Source of the DNA: Solirubrobacterales bacterium
Lineage (GTDB): Bacteria > Actinomycetota > Thermoleophilia > Solirubrobacterales > Solirubrobacteraceae
Length of the DNA stretch: 64,000 nt
Reading direction: 5' to 3'
Assembly: GCA_019240115.1 (NCBI GenBank)
Contig: JAFAYV010000082.1
Location: 1 to 64,000, forward strand
The notes beneath the pieces are model-generated. The model saw only the letters and a list, made by a program, of their open reading frames with translations. It searched no databases and was not told the origin of the DNA. Below are positions 32,387 to 41,431 of the stretch, piece by piece. The position numbers were made by a program, and so were the translations under genes. Each line of letters starts with the position of its first letter. Position 1 is the stretch's first letter.

Positions 32387-33601
32387 ATGGCGCTCTCGGA
32401 CACGACCCTCCTGCGCGAGCAGCTGCAGCGCGCGCTGCCCCGGCGTCCCTTCGCGATCAGCTTCTGGGACGGCACGACGGTGCCCGCCACCGAGCCCCAC
32501 GCGCCCACGTTCTCCTTGCGATCGCCCGTCGCGTTGGCGCATTGCCTGCGGGCTCCCGGTGAGCTGGGCCTCGGCCGCGCGTTCGTCCTCGGCCTGCTCG
32601 ACGCCGACAGCATCGAGGGGGCGCTCGGAGTCGTCGACACGTTTGCGCCGCCAAAGCTGACCCCGCGGGAGATCGCCGGCCTCGCCCTCGGCGCGCTGCG
32701 GGCGTGCGGCATCCAGCGGTGGCCGCGCCCGCCCGCCTCCGAGCTGCGCCTGAAGGGCGAGCGGCACACGATCGGCCGCGACCGCCAAGCGGTCGGCTAC
32801 CACTACGACGCGGGCAACGAGTTCTTCCAGCTGTTTCTCGACCCGACGATGACCTACAGCTGCGCGTACTTCCGCAACGGCGCGGAGACGCTGCAGGACG
32901 CCCAGCGCGCCAAGCTCGATCTCGTGTGCGCCAAGCTCGGCCTCCGCGCGGGCGAGCGCGTGCTCGACGTCGGCTGCGGCTGGGGAAGCTTCGCGATCCA
33001 CGCCGCGAGCACCTACGGGGTCACGGTCCTCGGGGTCACCCTCTCCCAGGAGCAGGTCAACCTCGGACGCGAGCGCGTCGCGGCCGCCGGGCTCTCCGAT
33101 CGCGTCGAGCTGCGGCTCGCCGACTACCGCGAGCTGGACTCCGAGCGCTTCGACGCGATCTCGAGCATCGGCATGGTCGAGCACGTCGGCAGGGAGCGGA
33201 TCGACCTCTACATGCGCACGCTGTTCGGCCTGTTGCCCGCGGGAGGCCGGCTGCTCAACCACGGGATCGCCCGTCTCGAGCCCCAGTACGCCGCCGACGA
33301 AGGGCCGTTCTCCGAGCGGTTCGTGTTCCCCGACGGGGTCCCGCTTCCGCTGTCGCGGATCGAGCTCGCGCTCGAGCGCGCCGGCTTCGCCACGCGCCAC
33401 GTCGAGGGCTTTCCCGAGGATTACGCCCGCACGCTCACCTACTGGATCGAGAGCTTCGAGCGGCGCTACGACGAGGCGGTGCGCCTCGCCGGCGCTGAGC
33501 GCGCGCGGGTGTGGCGCGTGTACCTGCGCGCCGCCCGCGCCGGCTTCACCACCGGCTGGGCATCAGTCTATCAGGTGATGGCCACGCGCCCCGCGGCCTG
33601 A
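32387..33601 (+). CDS. cfa: Cyclopropane-fatty-acyl-phospholipid synthase family methyltransferase
   Basis: 404 residues. An N-terminal lipid-binding region of about 100 residues is followed by the CFA catalytic domain: AVGYHYDAGNEFFQLFLDP with MTYSCAYFRNGAETLQDAQ, SAM motif VLDVGCGWGSFAIHAA, VTLSQEQVNLGRER and SSIGMVEHVGRERIDLYMR. The family transfers methylene or methyl from SAM to double bonds of membrane phospholipids, giving cyclopropane or 10-methyl fatty acids. Pairing with the desaturase immediately upstream suggests a desaturate-then-methylate route. Its stop is 3 bp from that of the convergent doxX gene. Confidence 0.92.
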   Translation: MALSDTTLLREQLQRALPRRPFAISFWDGTTVPATEPHAPTFSLRSPVALAHCLRAPGELGLGRAFVLGLLDADSIEGALGVVDTFAPPKLTPREIAGLALGALRACGIQRWPRPPASELRLKGERHTIGRDRQAVGYHYDAGNEFFQLFLDPTMTYSCAYFRNGAETLQDAQRAKLDLVCAKLGLRAGERVLDVGCGWGSFAIHAASTYGVTVLGVTLSQEQVNLGRERVAAAGLSDRVELRLADYRELDSERFDAISSIGMVEHVGRERIDLYMRTLFGLLPAGGRLLNHGIARLEPQYAADEGPFSERFVFPDGVPLPLSRIELALERAGFATRHVEGFPEDYARTLTYWIESFERRYDEAVRLAGAERARVWRVYLRAARAGFTTGWASVYQVMATRPAA

Positions 33602-33604
33602 GGC

Positions 33605-34234
33605 TCACGCGTTGGGCGCCGGGGCGGGCGGCTCCGGTGTCTGCGGCGGCGCGTCGGGCGCGTTGGGCGCGGCGGCGATGGGCTCGGGCGCCGGTGCAGG
33701 CGCCGACGAGGCCGGCGTGCCCGCCGGCGGCGCGGGCTCGGCCGGCGACGTGCCCCGCTCGGCGATCAGATGCGCGCCGGCGGCGCCGGCGACGCCCCCC
33801 GCGAGCGCGAGCAGCGCCCACAGCGGACCGTACATCTCGCTGCCGCTGGCGACGTCGACCGACGGCGCCCCCGGCCCGGTCTCGGCCAGCGCGAGCGCGG
33901 CGGCGATCAGCACGACGTTGTACTCATAGCCGCCGTTGGTCGCCCACGGACCGTTCTTGACATGGACCCGGTTGATCGCGGTCAGCATCGTCGCGATCAG
34001 GATCGAGGCGGCCAGCGGGGTCGCCGCCCCGGCGACGAGCATCGCCCCACCGCTGGTCTCGGCGGCGCCCGCCGCGGCGGCATGCGCCTTGCCCGGCCGC
34101 AGGCCGAGGCTTTCGAACATCTGGGAGGTCCCGTCGAGGCCGTGGCCCCCGAACCAGCCGAAGAGCTTCTGGGTGCCGTGGCCGACGAAGAATCCGCCGA
34201 CGACGGCGCGAAGGATGAGGCGTCCGAGTTTCAT
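33605..34234 (-). CDS. DoxX-family membrane protein with Pro/Ala-rich tail
   Basis: 209 residues from the ATG at 34234. The DoxX four-helix core is clear (RLILRAVVGGFFVGHGTQKL, LFGWFGGHGLDG, ETSGGAMLVAGAATPLAAS and INRVHVKNGPWATNGGYEYN). The last ~60 residues are a proline/alanine-rich, probably disordered tail. DoxX proteins are associated with quinone- or thiol-linked redox systems in the membrane, but most are undefined. The region upstream of the gene holds a 22-bp tandem array that may affect its promoter. It is convergent with the cfa gene. Confidence 0.85.
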   Translation of the reverse strand: MKLGRLILRAVVGGFFVGHGTQKLFGWFGGHGLDGTSQMFESLGLRPGKAHAAAAGAAETSGGAMLVAGAATPLAASILIATMLTAINRVHVKNGPWATNGGYEYNVVLIAAALALAETGPGAPSVDVASGSEMYGPLWALLALAGGVAGAAGAHLIAERGTSPAEPAPPAGTPASSAPAPAPEPIAAAPNAPDAPPQTPEPPAPAPNA

Positions 34235-34259
34235 GGGCCCGACCCTAGCAAGGATGCTT

Positions 34260-34401
34260 GCGTCCGCAACCGACCGGAAGGGCGTGCGCAACCGACCGGA
34301 AGGGCGTGCGCAACCGACCGGAAGGGCGTCCGCAACCGACCGGAAGGGCGTCCGCAACCGACCGGAAGGGCGTCCGCAACCGACCGGAAGGTCGTGCAAC
34401 C
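34260..34401. repeat. 22-bp tandem (iteron-like) array, six copies plus a partial seventh
   Basis: The unit GCGTCCGCAACCGACCGGAA plus GG is repeated at 34260, 34282, 34304, 34326, 34348 and 34370. The copies are identical except for C/G at position 5, and a degraded half-copy follows at 34392. The exact 22-bp period (about two helical turns) puts every copy on the same DNA face. The array lies in the 322-bp spacer between the divergent doxX gene and the molybdenum hydroxylase operon. The period is not a multiple of three and no spacers are present, so it is neither a coding repeat nor CRISPR. Between the array and the operon lie the dyads GCCTAGGC (34406-34413) and CGCCTAGGCG (34449-34458). 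Confidence 0.9.
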
Positions 34402-34474
34402 TTTTGCCTAGGCATGCCCGGGAGCAGCGCCGGCACGTTCGCGAGCGGCGCCTAGGCGGCGGCCGCAACCCGTG

Positions 34475-34498
34475 AAACCGCTGCAGACTCGGCGGTTT
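34475..34498 (+). promoter_or_regulatory. Inverted repeat upstream of the molybdenum hydroxylase operon
   Basis: AAACCGC (34475-34481) and GCGGTTT (34492-34498) form a perfect 7-bp dyad with a 10-bp centre, 58 bp before the start codon of the first gene. The geometry fits a dimeric repressor site or an mRNA hairpin. Confidence 0.45.
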
Positions 34499-34556
34499 GC
34501 GGCCTCCGCGCAAGGAGTATCGTCACGCGCCAGCGCAGCGACCTAGGAGGAGATCA

Positions 34557-35038
<482 letters not shown>

Positions 35039-35042
<4 letters not shown>

Positions 35043-37399
35043 GCGTCGCTGAGCAGCCGTCGGGCAACGTCGGCAAGGTGATGCGGCGCAAGGAGGATCC
35101 GCCGCTGATCACCGGCAAGGGCCGCTACGTCGACGACATCACGCTGCCCGGCATGCTCTGGGCCTCCTTCGTGCGCTCACCCGAGGCCCACGCGACGATC
35201 ACCTCGATCGACACCTCGGCCGCGGCGGCTCGCGAGGGCATCACCGCGGTGTTCACCGGCGCGGACATGACCGACGTCCCCGCCCCGCTGCCGATGGCCT
35301 GGGCGCCGCCCGGCGTGCAGGTCAACAACCCCGAGCACTGGGCGCTGGCCAAGGACGCGGTCAAGCACGTCGGCGATCCGGTGGCGGTCGTCATCGGCGA
35401 GGACCGCTACGCCGTCCAGGACGCCGTCGAGGACGTGTTCGTCGACTACGAACCGCTCCCCGTCGTCGTCGATCCCGAGCAGGCGATCGCCGGCGAGCCC
35501 TTCGTGCACGACTCGCTGGGGACCAACCGGGTCCACGAGTGGTCGCTGGCCGGCGGCGACGTTGAGGCGGGCTTCGCGGAGGCCGACGTCGTCGTCGAAC
35601 GCCGGGTGGTCAACCACCGGATCGCTGGGGCGCCGATCGAGTGCCGCGGCGTCATCGCGGAGTACCGGCCGGGACAGCTGACCCTGTACAGCGCCACCCA
35701 GGTGCCGCACTTCGTGCGCCTGTTCATGGCGCTGCTGCTCGGCATCGGCGAGGACCGCGTGCGCGTCATCGCGCCCGACGTCGGCGGCGGCTTCGGCCAG
35801 AAGCTCCAGGTCTACGGCGAGGAGCTCGTCGCCTGCTGGGCCTCGCGCCGGCTCGGCGTGCCCGTCAAGTGGACCGAGACCCGCTCGGAGAACATGTCGG
35901 TCGCCCACCAGGGCCGCGACCAGATCTCCCGGGTCAGGATGGGCGCCAAGCGCGACGGGACGATCACGGCGTTCCACGTCAAGATCCTCGCCGACTTCGG
36001 CGCCTACAACATGATCCTGACGCCGCTCATCCCGTCGCTCGGCGCGTTCGTGATGGGCGGCTGCTACAAGATCCCCAACGTCCAGACCGACATCGTCGGG
36101 GTGTTCACGAACAAGTGCCCGACCGACGCCATCCGCGGCGCCGGCCGGCCCGAGGCGACGCAGATGATCGAGGTGACGCTCGACCAGGTGGCGCACGAGC
36201 TCGACATGGACCCGGTGGAGATCCGGCGGCGGAACTTCATCCCCGCCGAGGACTTCCCGGCGGCGACCGCGACCGGCGTCGTCTATGACTCGGGCAACTA
36301 CGACGGCACGCTGGACAAGCTGCTCGAGCACGTCGACGTCCCGGCGTTCCGCGCCGAGCAGGAGAAGCTGCGCTCCGAGGGCGTCTACCGCGGCCTGGGC
36401 TTCTGCACCTGGACCGAGATCTGCGGCCTGGCGCCGTCCCGGGTGACCGGTCCGGCCGGCGTCGGCGTGCAGGCGGGCCTGTGGGAGTCGGCGATGATCC
36501 GCGTGCACAACACCGGCGCGGTCACCGTCTACACCGGCACCTCGCCGCACGGGCAGGGCCTGGACACCGCGTTCGCGCAGATCGTGGCCGACAAGCTCGG
36601 CGTCGATCCCGCGGTCGTCGAGGTCGTCCACGGCGACACGGCGATCGGTCCAGAGGGGCGCAACACCTACGGCTCGCGATCGTTGGCCACCGGCGGCGAG
36701 GCGGTCTGCAAGGCCACCGACAAGGTGGTCGAGAAGGTCAAGCAGATCGTCGCCGCCGAGCTCGAGGCCGCGCCCGAGGACATCGAGGTCGCCGGCGGCA
36801 AGTTCTCGGTCAAGGGCTCGCCCGACAAGGGCATGGCGCTCGCCGACGTGGCCGGAGTCGCCTACATCGGCGCGGTGCCCGAGGGCATGGAGCCGGGGCT
36901 CGAGGAGACCAACTTCTACGACCCCGAGAACTTCGTGTTCCCGTTCGGCGCCCACGCCTGCATCGTCGACGTCGATGCCGAGACGGGCAAGGTCAAGGTG
37001 CTGCGCTACGTCGCCGTCGACGACTGCGGCAATCCGGTCAACCCGCTGCTCATCGACGGTCAGATCCACGGCGGCGTCGTGCACGGCATCGGGCAGGCCC
37101 TGTACGAGCGCGTGCACTACGACGCCGACGGCCAGCTCGTCACCGGCACGTTCGTCGACTACGCGCTGGCGACCGCCGCCGAGCTGCCGAACTTCGAGAC
37201 CGACCGCACGATCACCCCGTCGCCGGTCAACTCGATGGGGGTCAAGGGGGTGGGAGAGGCGGGCACGATCGCCGCCTCGGCCGCGGTCACCAACGCCGTC
37301 ATCGATGCGCTGCGGCCGCTGGGGGTCGACTACATCAACATGCCGCTCACCCCGATGCGGGTGTGGGAGGCGATCAACGAGGGGAGCGCGGCATCATGA
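35039..37399 (+). CDS. Molybdenum hydroxylase large (molybdopterin-binding) subunit, form II-like
   Basis: 786 residues. [20 protein letters not shown] marks the N-terminal domain. Mo-pterin loops are [21 protein letters not shown] and [16 protein letters not shown]; the last contains the catalytic Glu near residue 738. The active-site loop reads [13 protein letters not shown] (A364-R370). True form I CO dehydrogenases have the Cys-containing AYxCSFR loop and form II enzymes AYRGAGR; here Ile replaces Tyr. The enzyme is thus a xanthine-oxidase-family hydroxylase for an organic substrate (aldehyde, N-heterocycle or similar), not a proven CO oxidiser. Start and stop overlap both neighbours. Confidence 0.92.
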
Positions 37400-38238
37400 T
37401 TCCGGCTGAGTTTCACTACACCGCGCCCGAGTCGCTGGAGGATGCCATTCAGGCGCTCGTCGACGGCGGCGAGGACGCCAAGCTGCTCGCCGGCGGACAT
37501 TCGCTGATCCCGCTGATGAAGCTGCGCCTCGCCGCGCCGTCGCTGCTCGTCGACCTGCGCAAGGTGCCCGGCCTGCACGGCATCGAGCGCCAGGACGGCG
37601 CCTTCAGGGTCGGCGCGCTGACCCCGCATCGCAAGCTCGAGTTCTCGCCCGAGCTGGGGATCGTCGCCAAGGTCGCGGCGGTGATCGCCGATCCCCAGGT
37701 CCGCCACCGCGGGACGATCGGCGGCTCGCTGGCCCACGGCGATTCCGCCTCCGATCTGCCGGCGGCGATGCTCATCACGGAGGCCGAGGTGACGCTTCAG
37801 GGACCCGACGGCCAGCGCTCGGTCACGGCGGCCGACCTGTTCCTCGACTACATGACGACCGCGGTCGGCGAGCAGGAGGTGCTGACCGAGATCCGGCTCC
37901 CGGCGCTGGACGGCTGGGGCTCCTCGTACCACAAGTTCAACCGCCGCTCCGAGGACTGGGCGATGGTCGCGGCCTGCGCCGTGGTCAAGGCCAATGGCTC
38001 GACCTGCGAGGACGTGCGCATCGGGCTGACGAACATGGCCGCGGTGCCGCTGCGCGCCACCGCGGCCGAGGACGCGCTGCGCGGGCAGGAGCTGAGCCCC
38101 GAGAACATCGCCAAGGCCGCCGAGCTGGCCGCGGAGGGCACCGATCCACCGTCGGACCTCAACGCGAGCACCGAGTACAAGAAGCATCTGGCTCGCGTGA
38201 TGGCGCGGCGGGCGATCGCCGATTCGCTCGCCGCCTGA
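37396..38238 (+). CDS. Molybdenum hydroxylase medium (FAD-binding) subunit
   Basis: 280 residues from the ATG at 37396, which overlaps the large-subunit stop. The FAD pyrophosphate loops LLAGGHSLIPLMKLRL (near residue 32) and RGTIGGSLAHGDSASDLPAA (near 108) match the CoxM/PCMH flavoprotein signature, and the CO-dehydrogenase flavoprotein C-terminal domain follows. It passes electrons from the Fe-S subunit to an external acceptor. The order S-L-M is conserved in many actinobacterial operons. Confidence 0.93.
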   Translation: MIPAEFHYTAPESLEDAIQALVDGGEDAKLLAGGHSLIPLMKLRLAAPSLLVDLRKVPGLHGIERQDGAFRVGALTPHRKLEFSPELGIVAKVAAVIADPQVRHRGTIGGSLAHGDSASDLPAAMLITEAEVTLQGPDGQRSVTAADLFLDYMTTAVGEQEVLTEIRLPALDGWGSSYHKFNRRSEDWAMVAACAVVKANGSTCEDVRIGLTNMAAVPLRATAAEDALRGQELSPENIAKAAELAAEGTDPPSDLNASTEYKKHLARVMARRAIADSLAA

Positions 38239-38263
38239 CGTCGGTCGCCCGCCGCGCGTCGCC

Positions 38264-38269
38264 TAAGAT
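38264..38269 (+). promoter_or_regulatory. Candidate internal -10 before the MoxR ATPase gene
   Basis: TAAGAT ends 10 bases before the ATG at 38280 in the only real gap (41 bp) of the molybdenum hydroxylase operon. It could uncouple maturation genes from the structural genes. Confidence 0.3.
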
Positions 38270-38279
38270 CGGCGGTCGG

Positions 38280-39137
38280 ATGTCGCTCGCGCAGCTCCAG
38301 ACGGTCGGCGCCGCGAGCGAGGCCCTCGCGGCGCAGGGATACCTGGCCGATCGTCAGCTCGCGCTGGCGGTCAGGCTCGCCGTGGCGCTCGAGCAGCCGC
38401 TCCTGCTCGAGGGCGAGGCCGGCGTGGGCAAGACCGAGGTGGCGCGCGCGCTGGCGGCGGCCGCGCGGGCGCGGCTGATCCGGCTGCAGTGCCACGAGGG
38501 CATCGACCTGCACCACGCGGTCTACGACTGGGACTACTCGCGGCAGCTGCTCGCGCTGCGGGCCGCCGAGGGCGGCGTCGACGAGGGCGAGCTGTTCGCC
38601 CGCCGCTTCCTGCTGCGCCGACCGCTGCTCGAGGCGCTCGAGGCCGACCCCGAGCGCCCGGTGGTGCTGCTGATCGACGAGATCGACCGCGCGGACGACG
38701 AGTTCGAGGCGTTCCTGCTCGAGTTCCTGTCGGACTTCGCGGTCACGATCCCCGAGCTCGGGACGGTGACCGCGCGCCGACGCCCGATCGTCGTGCTCAC
38801 CTCCAACCGCACCCGCGAGCTGCACGACGCGCTCAAGCGCCGCTGCCTGTATCACTGGATCGACTACCCGACGCCCGAGCGCGAGCGGGCGATCGTCCAG
38901 GCGCGGCTGCCCGGGGTGCCCGAAGCGATCGCCGCGCGGGTCGTCGACGCGGTGGCCAAGCTCCGCGAGCAGGGCGACCTGTACAAGCTGCCGGGCGTCG
39001 GCGAGACGATCGTCTGGGCGCAGGCGCTGCTGGCTCTCGGCGAGGACGCCGATCTGCTCGAGACGCTCGGCGCGGCGTTGAAGGTGCACGAGGATCTGCA
39101 GCGGGTGCTCGAGCGAGGCGTCCTGGAAGGGGTGTGA
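38280..39137 (+). CDS. MoxR-family AAA+ ATPase (CoxD-like)
   Basis: 285 residues. Walker A LLEGEAGVGKTEVARALA lies near residues 43-60, Walker B PVVLLIDEIDRADDEFEAF near 125, with sensor LTSNRTRELHDALKRRC. CoxD-type MoxR proteins are chaperone-like ATPases needed to assemble the sulfurated Mo site in CO dehydrogenase and relatives. The adjacent VWA gene (1 bp gap) is its usual partner. ATG at 38280. Confidence 0.9.
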   Translation: MSLAQLQTVGAASEALAAQGYLADRQLALAVRLAVALEQPLLLEGEAGVGKTEVARALAAAARARLIRLQCHEGIDLHHAVYDWDYSRQLLALRAAEGGVDEGELFARRFLLRRPLLEALEADPERPVVLLIDEIDRADDEFEAFLLEFLSDFAVTIPELGTVTARRRPIVVLTSNRTRELHDALKRRCLYHWIDYPTPERERAIVQARLPGVPEAIAARVVDAVAKLREQGDLYKLPGVGETIVWAQALLALGEDADLLETLGAALKVHEDLQRVLERGVLEGV

Positions 39138-39138
39138 C

Positions 39139-40266
39139 GTGAGCGATCCGGGCGCTGCGCTGGTGGATCGCCTCGGCGAGCTGGCGCGGGCGTTGCGCGT
39201 GCGGGGCGCGCGGGTCGGAGTGGGGGAGGTGCTGTCGGCGACCCGCTGCCTGGAGGCGGTCGATCCGGCCTGCCGCGAGGACGTGCGGCTCGCGCTACGG
39301 ACCGTCCTGTGCTCGCAGCGCGCCGACCTGCCGCGCTTCGACGAGGCGTTCCTCGCGGTGTTCGGCGACGGGCGCCCGGACGGCTTCCCCGACTCGCCGC
39401 TCTCCGAGCTGGGTGCGATCGAGAAGGCCGCGCTGCCCCGGGGCGGGATGGCCGATCCCGGCGAGGACAAGCCCCAGCCGGGAGCCGAGCCGGTCCCGGC
39501 GGCGTGGAGCGAGATCGAGCTGCTCGCGACCAAGGACTTCGCGCACTACACGCCCGCCGAGTCGGCCCTGGCCCGGGAGCTCATCGCGCGCCTGGCGCGC
39601 CGGCATCCCACGCGGCTGTCGCGCCGGACCCGCCCGACGCGCCGGCGCAGCCATATACCCGACCTGCGCCAGACCGTGCACGCCTCCCTGCGCACCGGCG
39701 GCGAGCCGCTGCACCGCCGCTGGCGCGCCCCGACCTCGCGGCCTCGCCCGCTCGTGCTCGTCTGCGACGTGTCGGGCTCGATGGCCCCCTACGCGCGGAT
39801 GCTGATGCAGTACATGCACGCGTGCGTCGCCGCCCGGCGCCGCGTCGAGGCGTTCGCGTTCGGCACCCGGCTGACCCGGGTGACCCACGAGCTCGCGGGT
39901 CGCGATCACGACAGGGCGCTCGATCGCGCCGCCGCGGTCGTCACCGACTTCTCCGGGGGCACCCGGATCGGCGCCGCGCTCGCCGATCTCAACCGGACCC
40001 ACGGCCGCCGGGTCGGTCGCGGGGCGGTCGTGGTCATCCTCTCCGACGGCTGGGACCGCGGCGACCCCGAACAGCTGAGCGCCGAGATGGGCCGCCTGCG
40101 CCGCGCCTCCCATCAGGTCGTGTGGCTCAATCCGCTGGCCGCCCACCCCGACTACGAGCCGCTGACGCGGGGCATGCAGGCCGCGGTGCCGCACACCGAC
40201 CGGCTGCTGGCGGGCAACTCGCTCGCCTCGCTGCAGCAGCTGGCTGACATCCTGGAGGCGATGTGA
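39139..40266 (+). CDS. VWA-domain protein (CoxE-like)
   Basis: 375 residues from a GTG at 39139. The C-terminal von Willebrand A domain has a complete MIDAS: DVSGSMAPY near residue 213, the Thr in SGGTRIGAAL and Asp in ILSDGWDRGD. The N-terminal half is the COG3552 helical region. CoxE works with the MoxR ATPase in maturation of the molybdenum hydroxylase. The stop overlaps the next gene's GTG. Confidence 0.9.
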   Translation: MSDPGAALVDRLGELARALRVRGARVGVGEVLSATRCLEAVDPACREDVRLALRTVLCSQRADLPRFDEAFLAVFGDGRPDGFPDSPLSELGAIEKAALPRGGMADPGEDKPQPGAEPVPAAWSEIELLATKDFAHYTPAESALARELIARLARRHPTRLSRRTRPTRRRSHIPDLRQTVHASLRTGGEPLHRRWRAPTSRPRPLVLVCDVSGSMAPYARMLMQYMHACVAARRRVEAFAFGTRLTRVTHELAGRDHDRALDRAAAVVTDFSGGTRIGAALADLNRTHGRRVGRGAVVVILSDGWDRGDPEQLSAEMGRLRRASHQVVWLNPLAAHPDYEPLTRGMQAAVPHTDRLLAGNSLASLQQLADILEAM

Positions 40267-40862
40267 TCGAGCTCACCGAGGAGCAGCTGGCGTGGGAGCG
40301 CGAGTCCAAGGTCGCGGGCCCGGCGTTCGAGGTCGGCGGGCACGCGCCGCGGCTGATGATCTTCGGGGCGGTGCCGCTGTCGGCGGCGCTGTGCCGCGCG
40401 GCGCGCGCCGTGCACTGGATTCCCCATGTCATCGATCCGCGCGCGCGCTTCGCGCGCCCCGAGGCCTTCCCGGACGCCGAGCGCGTCGTCGTCGCCTGGC
40501 CGGCGGAGGCGGTGGCGGAGCTGGGCGGGATCGACGAGGCGACCGCGGTCGCGCTGCTCACCCACGCGGCCGAGCTCGACGATCCCGCGCTGATCATCGC
40601 GCTGCGCTCTCCGGCCTTCTACGTCGGGGCGATGGGCTCGCGCAACACCCAGCGACGCCGGCGCGACCGGATGGCCGCGGCGGGGCTGACCGAGGACGAG
40701 CTGGCCCGCCTGTCGGGCCCCGCGGGTCTCGATCTCGGCGGCCGTACAGCGGCCGAGACCGCGGTGGCGATCCTCGCCGAGGCGATCGCCGCGCGGCACG
40801 GGCGCGAGGGCGGGCGCCTGACGGCGTCGGAGCACGCCATCCACGTGGCCGGGCGGCCGTGA
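40263..40862 (+). CDS. XdhC-family maturation protein (Rossmann-domain form)
   Basis: 199 residues from a GTG at 40263 (GTGA overlap). The XdhC Rossmann region is visible: PRLMIFGAVPLSAALCRAAR, YVGAMGSRNTQRRRRDRM and LSGPAGLDLGGRTAAETAVA. Only this domain is present; the N-terminal XdhC/CoxI domain of longer members is missing. XdhC proteins bind molybdenum cofactor and promote its sulfuration before insertion into the large subunit. Immediately followed, again with a GTGA overlap, by a MobA-like transferase gene. Confidence 0.85.
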   Translation: MIELTEEQLAWERESKVAGPAFEVGGHAPRLMIFGAVPLSAALCRAARAVHWIPHVIDPRARFARPEAFPDAERVVVAWPAEAVAELGGIDEATAVALLTHAAELDDPALIIALRSPAFYVGAMGSRNTQRRRRDRMAAAGLTEDELARLSGPAGLDLGGRTAAETAVAILAEAIAARHGREGGRLTASEHAIHVAGRP

Positions 40863-41431
40863 TCGGCGGCCTCGTGCTCGCCGCGGGCGCAGGCACCCGC
40901 TTCGGCCGGGCGCCCAAGCAGCTGGCGCAGCTCGAGGGTCGGACGTTGCTCGAGGCCGCCGCCGGCGCCCAGTGCGCCGTCGCCGAGCTCGATCCGATCG
41001 TGGTCGTGCTCGGGGCGCGCGCCGAGGAGATCCTGGCGCGCGTCGACCTCGGCCGCGCTCGGCCGGTCATCTGCGTCGAGTGGGACGACGGCCAGGCGGC
41101 CTCGCTGCGCCGGGGCCTGCGCGAGCTTGCGGGCTGCGACAAGGTCGTGGTCACGCTCGGCGACGCGCCGCTGGTCACCGCCGAGGTGATCCGTCGCTTC
41201 GTCGACGCGGCGCCGCGCACCCGCGCGCTCTACAACGGCCGTCCCGGTCATCCGGTCGTCCTCGGCGGCGCGGAGATGCGCGCGCTGGGCTCGCTCGCCG
41301 GCGATCGCGGCGCCCGGGAGCTGTTGCGCGGCGGCCCGACGATCGAGGTCGGGCACCTCGGCAGCGGCCGGGATGTGGACACCCCTGACGATCTGGAGGA
41401 GATACGAGATGAGGCTCGAGCAGTCATTTGA
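40859..41431 (+). CDS. MobA-like nucleotidyltransferase (MocA/CoxI-associated type)
   Basis: 190 residues starting VIGGLVLAAGAGTRFG with the nucleotide-binding loop and PKQLAQLEGRTLLE, as in MocA/MobA. VTLGDAPLVTAEVI carries the metal-binding Asp. MocA-type enzymes transfer CMP to molybdopterin to make the cytosine dinucleotide cofactor used by xanthine-oxidase-family enzymes. This fits the operon, although the exact nucleotide cannot be read. The GTG at 40859 overlaps the XdhC stop; the 3' end overlaps the next gene by 23 bp. Confidence 0.87.
   Translation: MIGGLVLAAGAGTRFGRAPKQLAQLEGRTLLEAAAGAQCAVAELDPIVVVLGARAEEILARVDLGRARPVICVEWDDGQAASLRRGLRELAGCDKVVVTLGDAPLVTAEVIRRFVDAAPRTRALYNGRPGHPVVLGGAEMRALGSLAGDRGARELLRGGPTIEVGHLGSGRDVDTPDDLEEIRDEARAVI

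Noticed and set aside
31283-33400. 705-codon open frame on the minus strand
   Set aside because: Antisense to the desaturase and cyclopropane synthase genes, whose catalytic motifs are intact.
34260-34401. Repeat array as a CRISPR locus
   Set aside because: The 22-bp units are contiguous with no spacers, and no cas gene is present.
35177-37117. 646-codon open frame on the minus strand
   Set aside because: Antisense to the molybdenum hydroxylase large subunit; composition of a shadow frame.
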